Shown: positions 18,511-25,613 of the stretch, piece by piece
How the letters are laid out: each line of letters begins with the position of its first letter
Numbering within the stretch: position 1 is the first letter of the stretch
Assembly (NCBI RefSeq): GCF_000248075.1
Contig: NZ_BAFB01000266.1
Coordinates: 1-35,961 of the forward strand
Length of the DNA: 35,961 bases
DNA from: Gordonia otitidis NBRC 100426
GTDB lineage: Bacteria; Actinomycetota; Actinomycetes; Mycobacteriales; Mycobacteriaceae
Direction of reading: 5' to 3'
The notes under the pieces: model-generated
What the model was told of the DNA's origin: nothing
What the model saw: only the letters and a program-made list of their open reading frames with translations
Databases searched by the model: none
Translations under genes and position numbers: made by a program

Positions 18511-18530
18511 GAATTACATGTGTGTAATTC
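18511..18530. promoter_or_regulatory. 20-bp perfect palindrome, operator-like
   Basis: GAATTACA-TGTG-TGTAATTC is a perfect inverted repeat with 8-bp arms and a 4-bp spacer, in the non-coding gap after the PH-domain gene. Copy A has the same right arm with a degraded left arm (two mismatches). It looks like a dimeric regulator site, but the regulator is unknown. Confidence 0.5.
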
Positions 18531-18561
18531 ATCCCCACTGTGAATAACCCCTGTGGACAAC
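18516..18561. repeat. Composite 46-bp repeat, copy B
   Basis: Direct copy of 17938-17983 with three changes, 578 bp away on the other side of the PH-domain gene. It ends in TGTGGACAA (18552-18560), the complement of the actinobacterial DnaA box TTGTCCACA. The box forms one arm of the terminator hairpin. Confidence 0.85.
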
Positions 18562-18580
18562 TGCGGTCCACAGGGGTTTT
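18548..18580 (+). terminator. Strong intrinsic terminator after the PH-domain gene
   Basis: CCCCTGTGGAC (18548-18558) pairs perfectly with GTCCACAGGGG (18566-18576) around a 7-nt loop, followed by TTTT. It lies 79 bp past the PH-domain stop and between convergent genes. The stem embeds the DnaA-box-like sequence of copy B. Confidence 0.75.
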
Positions 18581-18614
18581 CGATGAAAAAGTACGCGTCT
18601 CAGCGAGGTCGGCG

Positions 18615-19523
18615 TCAGACCAATCCCGACACCGAGCTGCCGGCAGCCACACCGAGCCCGATAGCGATGACGAGCAGAACCACGAGGGCGATCCAACCAA
18701 CGCGCGACGCGTTCTGTTGGGTGCTCGATTCCCGGCTCAGCACAACGCCCGGGAGATAGATGATCGCTGCGGTCGCTGCGGCACCGAAGACGAGTCCGCC
18801 GACGTGGGCTGCGAGGGAGATTCCCGGCATGGTCACCGAGAACACCAGATTGATGACGATGATCGTGATGACCCCGGTCGGTGAGACCTTGGCCTTGAGC
18901 ACCACCACGAGCACTGCGCCCATGAGCCCGTAGATGGCTCCCGACGCTCCCGCGCTGCGGACGTTGGCGGCTTCGAAGAGCATCACCGCGGCGCTTCCAC
19001 CGAACAATGCGATGAAGTAGACCATCAGGTATCGGCCCAGGCCGAGAGCGGCTTCGAGATCGCGCCCCAGAATGTAGAGCGAGATCATGTTGAGCGCGAT
19101 GTGAGCGACGGTGAAGTGCAGGAAACCCGCGGTGAGCAGCCGCCAGTACTCACCGTCGGCGACGTAGGCACGGACCAGATCCCCGTGCTGGAACAGCGGA
19201 GCGAGGCCGGCGTCGAACGACTTCGCCTGGATCACGCACAATGCGAAGATCACGACGTTGACCGCGATCAGTGCGTACGTACCGATCGGTGATCTGCGAG
19301 CGACCGCAGGCGAAGAGATCGTCTGCGCGCCGACAGCCGCCTGCGCCGCGCGCTGTGTGCCGTCACCACGGCGGCACTCGACGCAGTGCTGCCCGACCGC
19401 GGCAGGTTCGAGACACTCCGGACACGCCGACCGCCCGCACCTGCTGCAGGAGAGCAGGGTCGGGCGGTCGGGGTGCCGGTAGCAGACCTGGGTGGTGTGC
19501 GCCGGTTGCTGCGGTGCGTTCAG
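18615..19523 (-). CDS. Rhomboid-family intramembrane serine protease with N-terminal zinc finger
   Basis: The rhomboid core has six membrane helices with the catalytic Ser in [12 protein letters not shown] and the His in [11 protein letters not shown], and a conserved [11 protein letters not shown] loop. The frame stays open upstream of the first usual start (GTG 19253) and encodes a cysteine-rich ribbon typical of actinobacterial rhomboids: [22 protein letters not shown] and CVECRRGD. There is no in-frame ATG, GTG or TTG in that stretch. The only sensible start is CTG 19523 (reads [14 protein letters not shown]), overlapping the ppiA stop as CTGA, giving 302 residues. Substrates are unknown. 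If CTG is not used, the protein would lack the zinc ribbon and part of the first helix. Confidence 0.85.
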   Translation of the reverse strand: MNAPQQPAHTTQVCYRHPDRPTLLSCSRCGRSACPECLEPAAVGQHCVECRRGDGTQRAAQAAVGAQTISSPAVARRSPIGTYALIAVNVVIFALCVIQAKSFDAGLAPLFQHGDLVRAYVADGEYWRLLTAGFLHFTVAHIALNMISLYILGRDLEAALGLGRYLMVYFIALFGGSAAVMLFEAANVRSAGASGAIYGLMGAVLVVVLKAKVSPTGVITIIVINLVFSVTMPGISLAAHVGGLVFGAAATAAIIYLPGVVLSRESSTQQNASRVGWIALVVLLVIAIGLGVAAGSSVSGLV

Positions 19524-20050
19524 TTGATCTCGATCTTCTCGATGACGACCGGCTCGAGCGGTCGATCGGCGCGGTCGGTGGCGGTCGTCGCGATCGCGTC
19601 GACGACCTGCTGCGACTTCGGATCGGTGACCTCACCGAAGATCGTGTGGCGACGGTTCAGGTGCGGCGTCGGACCGACGGTGATGAAGAACTGCGAGCCG
19701 TTGGTCCCCGGCCCGGCGTTGGCCATCGCGAGGAGGTACGGGCGGTCGAAGGACAGTTCCGGATGGAACTCGTCCTCGAAGCGGTACCCGGGGCCACCGC
19801 GGCCGGTACCCGTCGGATCGCCACCCTGGATCATGAATCCCTCGATGACGCGGTGGAACACCGAACCGTCGAAGAACGGTCCCGAGTTGCCCCCGGATGC
19901 GTTGGGCTCGGAGTAGTCCTTGCTGCCGTCGGCGAGGCCGGTGAAGTTGGCAACGGTCTTGGGTGCGTGATTTCCGAACAGGTCGACAACGATGTCACCG
20001 CGGTTGGTGTGGATGGTCGCGGTCTGCGTTTCAATACTCACGCCCTCCAT
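19520..20050 (-). CDS. ppiA: Cyclophilin-type peptidyl-prolyl cis-trans isomerase
   Basis: The product has 176 residues from ATG 20050, with GAGGTGG upstream. It is a single-domain cytoplasmic cyclophilin without a signal peptide. Conserved active-site segments are [42 protein letters not shown] and HTIFGEV. It catalyses proline isomerisation during protein folding and corresponds to Rv0009 in the same neighbourhood. The stop overlaps the rhomboid start region by 4 bp, so the two are probably one operon. Confidence 0.95.
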   Translation of the reverse strand: MEGVSIETQTATIHTNRGDIVVDLFGNHAPKTVANFTGLADGSKDYSEPNASGGNSGPFFDGSVFHRVIEGFMIQGGDPTGTGRGGPGYRFEDEFHPELSFDRPYLLAMANAGPGTNGSQFFITVGPTPHLNRRHTIFGEVTDPKSQQVVDAIATTATDRADRPLEPVVIEKIEIN

Positions 20051-20118
20051 ACAACCACCTCGGCAGCGGCAGGTGTCAGAAGTGGCATCCGCCCGCAGCG
20101 AACTGGCACGCTGTGCAC

Positions 20119-20295
20119 ATGCAGAAGAAGCAGGTGCTTGCCGTCGCGGGGGGACTCGTGCTGCTCTCGGCCGTGGTGGCCGTCGTTCTCGTCGTGGTGC
20201 GGCGTAGCCGTCAGGAGCCGCCGCCCATCTCGGCGACGGTCCCCCGGATCGACGAACTGCCCACGGCGATCAGCGTGGATCCCGACGCCGGATAA
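20119..20295 (+). CDS. 58-residue single-helix membrane protein, CwsA-like in position
   Basis: ATG 20119 begins [20 protein letters not shown], giving one membrane helix (about residues 5-26), then RRSRQEPPP and an acidic tail. It stops at 20293-20295. It lies divergent from ppiA, where mycobacteria carry cwsA, and its helix-RR-proline-rich tail resembles the C-terminal end of CwsA. The longer N-terminal CwsA region is absent. CwsA works with CrgA and Wag31 in polar growth. The identification rests on synteny and a short resemblance, so the call is tentative; that it is a real gene is supported by the clean hydrophobic/charged layout. Confidence 0.55.
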   Translation: MQKKQVLAVAGGLVLLSAVVAVVLVVVRRSRQEPPPISATVPRIDELPTAISVDPDAG

Positions 20296-20364
20296 GCCGC
20301 AGTCGAGTCGCTGTTGTCGACGGTCCGTGCGGTCATAAGACACCGGTGCAGGTAATTTGGACCC

Positions 20365-21642
20365 GTGAACTCCGACGACACCCGAGCCGACGACGCCGAC
20401 AGCGAGTCCGGCGCGCATCGAGCGTCAGGGTGGTCTGCTCCCGCGTCGGGCGACGATGCGCAGGCCGCTGACAAGCCGTCGCAGCCGGGATCCGCCCTGC
20501 CACCACGGACGGCACCTCCGACAGACACCCCACAGCGTGAATCGGCGGGACGAGACACTGCCGCACGTGAATCGGGGCCTCAGCGTGATGTGGCGCCTGC
20601 TTCGCCGGCCCCCTGGGAGCGTGCCACCGGCCCGTCGAGCACAGCTGGATGGAGCGCGACCCCGGACAAAGCAGGTGCCGACACGTCGACGCCTCGCCCC
20701 ACCAGCGGTGGACCGTCCCGGCCGACACAGGAGGGGCGACCGTCGCAGGGCCCCCGCCCGCCACACGGTGACCAACCCTCGCAAGCCGATCGTCCACTGC
20801 CGCCGAATGCGGGGCCTCGACCGGGTTGGCAGGTCGGGCCGCCGTCGCAGCGGCAGCCCTCGCGAGGCCCCCACACCGGCCCCCGACAGCCGGCAGGCAA
20901 GGGACAGCCACCGGGTACCGGACGGGCCGCGGGTCCTGCGCAGGCGTACGGCGCAGGACAGCCATCGAACAGGCCGGGCACATCGGGTCCCGGTGGTCCT
21001 CCCCGGCGCCCCGGCGCCCCGCTACCCCCGCCGCCGGGCATGAGAGGCCCGAACACCGCCGCTCCGGCAGGGCTCCCGCCGCGCTCGGGTGACCGCACCA
21101 GCGCACCAGGCCGGCCTGTCGGCCCGCCTGGGCCACACTCTCCGGTGGGGCGGAACCCGTCGGCAAACACAGACAACCCGACCGAAAAGCGTTCTGAAAC
21201 AAACGATTACGGCCAGTCTGGACAGAAGTTGTTCGTGCCGCCCAGGCGCCCCGAGCCGTCGAACGATTCCGTCCGTGGTGGGCAGCAAGCTGCACGAGCG
21301 GAATCCGCGACCCAGGCATACTCGGCCGTGAAAGAACCGTCGAACCGGCAGACCATCGGTTCTCGTGTCGAAGACCAGGAGGAGCCCGTGGCCCCGCCTC
21401 GGACCGCAGGATCGACGTCGTCGCCGACGATGAATCGCACAGCGATCTGGGCTTTCGTGTTGTCGCTGCTGGGTATCACGTCGCCCGTCGGGATCTACCT
21501 CGGATACAAGTCGCGCGACGAGATCGAGAAAACTCGACAGTACGGCGCACCGTTCGCGACAGTCGCCATTCGCCTCGGCTGGGCCTGGATCGCGGTCGCG
21601 GTGGTCGCGGTGCTGGTGTATCTGTTCATCTTCGTGTTCTGA
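20365..21642 (+). CDS. Proline-rich DUF4190 membrane protein
   Basis: The product has 425 residues from GTG 20365. Residues 1-350 are low-complexity, rich in Pro, Gly, Arg, Ser and Gln, and probably disordered. The last 75 residues are a DUF4190-type unit: NRTAIWAFVLSLLGITSPVG forms helix one, then YKSRDEIEKTRQYG and a second helix ending LVYLFIFVF. DUF4190 proteins are small two-helix membrane proteins of unknown role; long proline-rich N-terminal extensions are common in mycolic-acid bacteria. The weak ribosome site leaves the exact start less certain. No operon partner overlaps it. Confidence 0.8.
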   Translation: MNSDDTRADDADSESGAHRASGWSAPASGDDAQAADKPSQPGSALPPRTAPPTDTPQRESAGRDTAARESGPQRDVAPASPAPWERATGPSSTAGWSATPDKAGADTSTPRPTSGGPSRPTQEGRPSQGPRPPHGDQPSQADRPLPPNAGPRPGWQVGPPSQRQPSRGPHTGPRQPAGKGQPPGTGRAAGPAQAYGAGQPSNRPGTSGPGGPPRRPGAPLPPPPGMRGPNTAAPAGLPPRSGDRTSAPGRPVGPPGPHSPVGRNPSANTDNPTEKRSETNDYGQSGQKLFVPPRRPEPSNDSVRGGQQAARAESATQAYSAVKEPSNRQTIGSRVEDQEEPVAPPRTAGSTSSPTMNRTAIWAFVLSLLGITSPVGIYLGYKSRDEIEKTRQYGAPFATVAIRLGWAWIAVAVVAVLVYLFIFVF

Positions 21643-21824
21643 CGGGCTGAACGAGCGTCGAGGGTCTTCCGGTGAGCGGCGACGGCATCCTGCTCACGAG
21701 TTTGTGGTCTGATCTGCGCGCAGTCCCATCCGGAGCCGCACATCAGCCGAATACCGTGAGTACTCTCATCCACAGTCGGCTGTGCTCGACGTTTGCCGGC
21801 GAACGACCTCCGCAAAGGATCTCC

Positions 21825-22616
21825 ATGCCGAAGTTCGCTCTTCCCCGCGCACGTTCTGACCGACCAACCTCTCGGGACCACGGTGTTCCGACTGCTAGAA
21901 CCCTGCGTGCCGCACGCCGGGTTGCAGTGCTCGCAGGGTCGTTGTTCGTCGCCGCGGGTGGGGCTCTTGTTGCCGCACCTCAGGCCGCCGCAGCTCCGTG
22001 CCCCGACGTCGAGGTGGTGTTCGCGCGCGGGACCGCCGAAACGGCACCCCCGGTCGGACTGACGGGTTTGTCGTTCGCGCAGGCGCTGCGCAGCCAACTA
22101 CCGGGCAAGACGGTGTCGGTGTACGGAGTCGACTACCCAGCCAGCAACAACTTCAACAATCGCGTTGCCTTCGTACGCAACGTCGTCGACGGCATCACCG
22201 CGGCACAGGACCACATCAAGGCCACCGCGGCTCGCTGTCCGAACACCGGGATCGTGCTCGGTGGCTACTCGCAGGGCGCTGCCGTCGCCGCCTACGCGGC
22301 GAACAGTGGGATCGCAGTGCCCGCCCGCTACGCCGAGTACGCCTCCCAGGCTCCCAAGCCCATGCCCGAGTCGGTCGAGCCGCGCGTGAAGGCCGTCGTC
22401 TTGTTCGCGCCGCCGTCGGATCGCTGGATTCGCGACATCGGCGCACCCGAGATGAATGTCGGGCCGCGGTACCGACCGAAGACCGTCACGTACTGCATCC
22501 CCGGTGATGTCGTGTGCGACGGTGCACCCGTCGGCCAACCGAACGCACTACATGTCCTCTATGGCGTGAATGGGATGAACGTCCAGGCTGCGCAGTACGC
22601 GGCCGCGCGACTCTAG
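21825..22616 (+). CDS. Secreted cutinase-family serine esterase
   Basis: The product has 263 residues from ATG 21825, with AAAGGA five bases upstream; a longer frame from 21672 lacks such a site. An Arg-rich N-terminus leads to a signal peptide helix (RRVAVLAGSLFVAAGGALVA) ending AAPQAAAAPCPD, with cleavage likely after the alanines. The cutinase domain keeps the nucleophile Ser in GGYSQGAAV, the Asp in CIPGDVVCD, the His in NALHVLYG, and four cysteines suited to two disulfides. Family members in this group (Culp proteins) hydrolyse lipid esters at the cell surface. The stop codon shares CTAG with the convergent DUF1622 gene. Confidence 0.93.
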   Translation: MPKFALPRARSDRPTSRDHGVPTARTLRAARRVAVLAGSLFVAAGGALVAAPQAAAAPCPDVEVVFARGTAETAPPVGLTGLSFAQALRSQLPGKTVSVYGVDYPASNNFNNRVAFVRNVVDGITAAQDHIKATAARCPNTGIVLGGYSQGAAVAAYAANSGIAVPARYAEYASQAPKPMPESVEPRVKAVVLFAPPSDRWIRDIGAPEMNVGPRYRPKTVTYCIPGDVVCDGAPVGQPNALHVLYGVNGMNVQAAQYAAARL

Positions 22617-23038
22617 TCGGTGCGCGTGCGTGACGCGGCCTGCGCGGCCGCGTCACGTGCCAGTTCTCGTCCTGCGACCGACGCGCCACTGGTCAGCAGT
22701 GCGCGTTTCCACGGAACCACGCCTTCGATCTCTATCTGAATCGACATCGACAGCACGGTCCGGATGAGCACGATGATCCCCAGGATCACCGCATCCTCTA
22801 TGGACGGTTTGGAGGTGATCGTCCGGATCAGGTCGGCGGCGACGAGAACCTCGAGACCCAACAGGATCGCGGCACCGAGGGTGTTGCGCAGCGTCGAATA
22901 CGCGATCTGGCCACCCTCGCCACGCCGTAGCGCACGGACTGCGAGCACCAGCGACATGACGAACCCGACCACCATGGTCAGCGCGCCTATCGCCTCGAAC
23001 CCCACGGCGACACCGTTGAACACGTCCTCGAAATGCAT
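22613..23038 (-). CDS. DUF1622 membrane protein
   Basis: The minus-strand product has 141 residues from ATG 23038 (MHFEDVFNGVAVGFEAIGA). Three hydrophobic helices, at about residues 12-37, 50-72 and 82-101, match DUF1622: LRNTLGAAILLGLEVLVAAD is the conserved central segment and ILGIIVLIRTVLSMSIQIE the third. Function is unknown. Its stop overlaps the cutinase stop on the opposite strand within the palindrome CTAG (22613-22616). Confidence 0.85.
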   Translation of the reverse strand: MHFEDVFNGVAVGFEAIGALTMVVGFVMSLVLAVRALRRGEGGQIAYSTLRNTLGAAILLGLEVLVAADLIRTITSKPSIEDAVILGIIVLIRTVLSMSIQIEIEGVVPWKRALLTSGASVAGRELARDAAAQAASRTRTD

Positions 23039-23424
23039 GCGATGAGAGTACGTGCTGACACCCACTTCCCGGCTCGATGTCGACGACGCTGTCCTCTGCC
23101 GTGTGACAGCGGTGACGAACGACGCTGATACACGGCACGGGGCGGTGAAACGACGGCTGCGGATGCGCGGATCCGGTCGAGATCGCGCTCTCGGAGAAGT
23201 CCGGGGCGCCAAGCCTGCATTGCGCTCGGCGATCAACGGGGATACTTCTGTAATTGAACTGAACTGGGCATATTTGGAATTGGTCCTGACCAGCGACGGG
23301 CACAGACCTCCGGGCGTGATGGCACACGCTGACCCGATCTCTGGCACACCTGGCAGTCGAGGCCTCGTCATATTGATTCAAAGTTATGACTCCATATGCA
23401 CTAGGTCCAATCCGATCCATACTT
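23039..23424. other. Gene-free gap at the core/island boundary
   Basis: No protein-coding frame here looks real; a plus-strand frame from 23052 has no recognisable motif or ribosome site. The second half (about 23240-23424) is visibly more AT-rich than the core to its left, suggesting the foreign DNA or the promoter of the truncated AlbA_2 gene begins there. Confidence 0.4.
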
Positions 23425-23562
23425 ATGGATAATTGGCCTTTGGAGTCACGTGCACTGACCACAGGCGGAGAGACCTTCACGACCGAGTTCAAACGCTCCG
23501 ACATCAACGACCAGGACCTCACCAAGACAGTCCCGTGCCTGGCGAACGGCGAGGGCCGGAGT
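23425..23562 (+). pseudogene. AlbA_2-domain protein, N-terminal remnant
   Basis: From ATG 23425 the frame reads MDNWPLESRALTTGGETFTT, then EFKRSDINDQDLTKTVPCLA and NGEG. This is the start of the AlbA_2 (Schlafen-type ATP/nucleic-acid-binding) fold, whose signature is E-T-x-x-x-E-F-K-R followed by A-L-A-N-(G/A)-x-G-G. The match stops exactly at LANGEG. The next residues (RSSSLPRQ) are unrelated, although the frame stays open to 23667, and the HEPN gene of the opposite strand ends at 23569. So the gene was cut near 23555. I found no continuation elsewhere in the window. Confidence 0.65.
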
Positions 23563-23568
23563 AGTAGC

Positions 23569-24357
23569 TTACCGCGGCAGTTTCGCAACATCTACCATCA
23601 CGGAACTGAATGCACGAAAGAACTCGCATGTACTCAGGACCTGTTCCGGATCCGGGAATGTGGTTGAGGATGTCGGATGGGCAAAGCTGTTCCGGTCGTT
23701 CATTATCTTGGACAACTTGCTGATCGCGAGCTTCGAACATTCGCCTTGATCCTTGGCACCCAGATGCGATCGAAGAGCAGCCTGCTGTGCCATCGTGCTC
23801 CATATGTCTTCTAGCCCGACCCGCTTGAAAACCTCAACTATCGTTCGTTGTGTCATGTTGGATTCCGTAATCGCGAGTATTTCGGACTTCACATTCAGAG
23901 GATCATACCGATCTCCCACCAGATTATCCGCGAGCGCCTTCAGGAAGGAATGCGCCTCCATGTCTGAATAGCGATATCGACCTGGATTCCCAGCGACGGA
24001 AATTGTAAGCTGATAGAGTTCTGCACGCATTTTGTCTGGCAAGTCGGCGTAACTTGAGAATTCCGAACTACGCTCGTCTGCGATTGCCTGCACAATGTCG
24101 CGCACGAAGTACTCAAATCTGCCGCATAGGTACTGGTGCAGCGAAGCGGCAACAATGGGGAGATCCTGGCGAGCGCCTGTCGCTTTCTCCGCAAGGTCGT
24201 GCGCTTCGGCCCAGTCAGACTCGCCCAGCTCCGCGTTTTCTCTCCCCGTGACACTTGCGGCAAAGTTTCGTAACGACGGAAGAAGTTCCAACAGACGCAC
24301 GGTTCTATCTATGTCGCCCATAAAATCCCTGCGTTTGGAGTCAAGAAGACTTCCCAC
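23569..24357 (-). CDS. HEPN-domain RNase-like protein (RiboL-PSP-HEPN type)
   Basis: The product has 262 residues from GTG 24357, with GGAGGGG seven bases upstream overlapping the end of the DUF262 gene; ATG 24321 is an internal alternative. The helical N-terminal half contains ASLHQYLCGRFEYFVRDIV, typical of MAE_28990/RiboL-PSP-type HEPN proteins. Near residue 230 is NDRNSFAHP, carrying the R-x4-H motif that forms the RNase active site of HEPN dimers. Genes of this type often sit next to DUF262 genes. The 4-bp spacing from DUF262 implies coupled translation and joint function. Role in RNA cleavage on infection is inferred from the family. Confidence 0.8.
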   Translation of the reverse strand: MGSLLDSKRRDFMGDIDRTVRLLELLPSLRNFAASVTGRENAELGESDWAEAHDLAEKATGARQDLPIVAASLHQYLCGRFEYFVRDIVQAIADERSSEFSSYADLPDKMRAELYQLTISVAGNPGRYRYSDMEAHSFLKALADNLVGDRYDPLNVKSEILAITESNMTQRTIVEVFKRVGLEDIWSTMAQQAALRSHLGAKDQGECSKLAISKLSKIMNDRNSFAHPTSSTTFPDPEQVLSTCEFFRAFSSVMVDVAKLPR

Positions 24358-24361
24358 GGGT

Positions 24362-25420
24362 TTACCCCTCCGGATTTAGGATTCTTGCGGCGAGAATTAC
24401 GCGCTCCCTTACTGCCTCGATTGTATTTCCGCGGCCAACTAGAGTCGCGTAGTCTTCTGGATCATTTAGTGACTCAGTCAGTGCGTTGAGTATCTGCTCT
24501 TGATTATTTTCAATCGAGTAATCGCTATTAAAGCTAAGCGCGATCATTAGCGCATCATACAGCGGTCGGCTGAGCCTTCTGCTCGGCAATCGGAACGTCG
24601 ATTCACCGAATACACTGTTCAGCCGCGCCAGGGAGTCGCTGAAAATCTCCGCAAGCGATTCTGAATCGGCTGTTCCTAGGGTCGCATTCGTACTCATGTA
24701 GTTGTCAAGAATACTTCTTAACGATCCGCGCTTTCCTTTGTCGATCGCATCCCGCAAGGCCAAGACACGGAGGACCAATTCTGCATCGGCCAGTTTCGAG
24801 TACAAGGCGTTAGCGAGAAGTTCTTCCGAAAGCTCGGCCTCTTCGTTCTCAGTACGCGGCGGAATTTCCCATACTTTGGTAAATACATCCGATCGGGCCA
24901 GTGTTATCAATAAGTCATTTAACGCCCCCGGGTACAGCGCGTTCCTGAGTTCTTGCGGGTTAAGGCGAATTCCACCCGTATTCAGACGATCAAATAGCAC
25001 CCGCCGTACGTCAAGTCCGTCAGCACTCGAGAGTTTCGTTTCAGCAAGTAGGACCACGGCAGGCAGACTTCGGCGAAGCAAACCTCGCTGTAGGACCTGC
25101 GGAAGATCCAGAAATCTCTTTCGATTAAGTTCGGGCCAGTATTCAAGGCCAGTTAGAGCGAAGTCGTTTCTTAGAAAGGTACTTATCGCATCCAATCTTT
25201 GCTGACCATCAATCACTTCATACGCATTGTAGTCCTGCTCGTACAAATAGATCGGTGGCACTGGGATATTCAGCAAGAATGATTCGATAAGAAGCGACTT
25301 CTTCTTCCTCGTCCATCTCAACCTACGCTGATAGGCGGGAGAGATGTTGATGAGCTCCCGATCAGGGTCTAGCGCGTGACGAAAATAGTCAAGTTGATAA
25401 TCTTTCGTTTCTCGGACCAC
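24362..25420 (-). CDS. DUF262 (GmrS/SspE-like) protein, main frame of a frameshifted gene
   Basis: From 25420 the frame gives 352 residues. It contains YQRRLRWTRKKKSLLIESFL, PVPPIYLYEQ, EVIDGQQRLDAI (the DGQQR motif of DUF262, related to ParB/Srx nucleotide-binding folds) and RRVLFDRLNTGG. No DUF1524/HNH nuclease follows; the protein ends about 20 residues after a helical domain. The natural N-terminus seems to be in another frame (ATG 25560, good ribosome site GAGAGGAA): joining it at about 25432 restores EKYARSQLRVVRETKDYQLD, a typical DUF262 lead-in. So either the gene has a -1 frameshift, or translation restarts at GTG 25420. DUF262 proteins sense modified phage DNA or nucleotides in GmrSD and SspE. 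Confidence 0.8.
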   Translation of the reverse strand: MVRETKDYQLDYFRHALDPDRELINISPAYQRRLRWTRKKKSLLIESFLLNIPVPPIYLYEQDYNAYEVIDGQQRLDAISTFLRNDFALTGLEYWPELNRKRFLDLPQVLQRGLLRRSLPAVVLLAETKLSSADGLDVRRVLFDRLNTGGIRLNPQELRNALYPGALNDLLITLARSDVFTKVWEIPPRTENEEAELSEELLANALYSKLADAELVLRVLALRDAIDKGKRGSLRSILDNYMSTNATLGTADSESLAEIFSDSLARLNSVFGESTFRLPSRRLSRPLYDALMIALSFNSDYSIENNQEQILNALTESLNDPEDYATLVGRGNTIEAVRERVILAARILNPEG

Positions 25421-25432
25421 CCGCAGCTGACT

Positions 25433-25560
25433 CTTGCATACTTTTCAGCTGGATCAAGTTCGTCTTTCTCGGCGTCGGAATCCTGTGTTATCGAGTCTTC
25501 GTTAAACCATTCCTCGATCTCAAGATCGTCGATCGATGCCTCGCTACCATCTGAAGTCAT
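25433..25560 (-). pseudogene. N-terminal piece of the DUF262 gene in the other frame
   Basis: ATG 25560 stands four bases after GAGAGGAA and opens MTSDGSEASIDDLEIEEWFN, an acidic stretch ending DELDPAEKYAR, after which the frame gives shadow sequence and stops at 25369. Acidic 40-residue leaders before the R-E-T-K-D-Y segment are normal in DUF262 proteins. The strong ribosome site shows this is the original start. The break point lies between about 25428 and 25440. Confidence 0.65.
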
Positions 25561-25613
25561 TAGATTCCTCTCACAGTTCCAAATCGATATGCGTCTTGAA
25601 TTGATTCTAGGGC

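Noticed and set aside
20333..21319. 328-codon minus-strand frame opposite the DUF4190 gene
   Set aside because: Mirror of the low-complexity proline-rich coding sequence; no recognisable domain.
23052..23432. 127-codon plus-strand frame at the core/island boundary
   Set aside because: No ribosome site, no motif and mixed composition; overlaps the promoter region of the AlbA_2 remnant.
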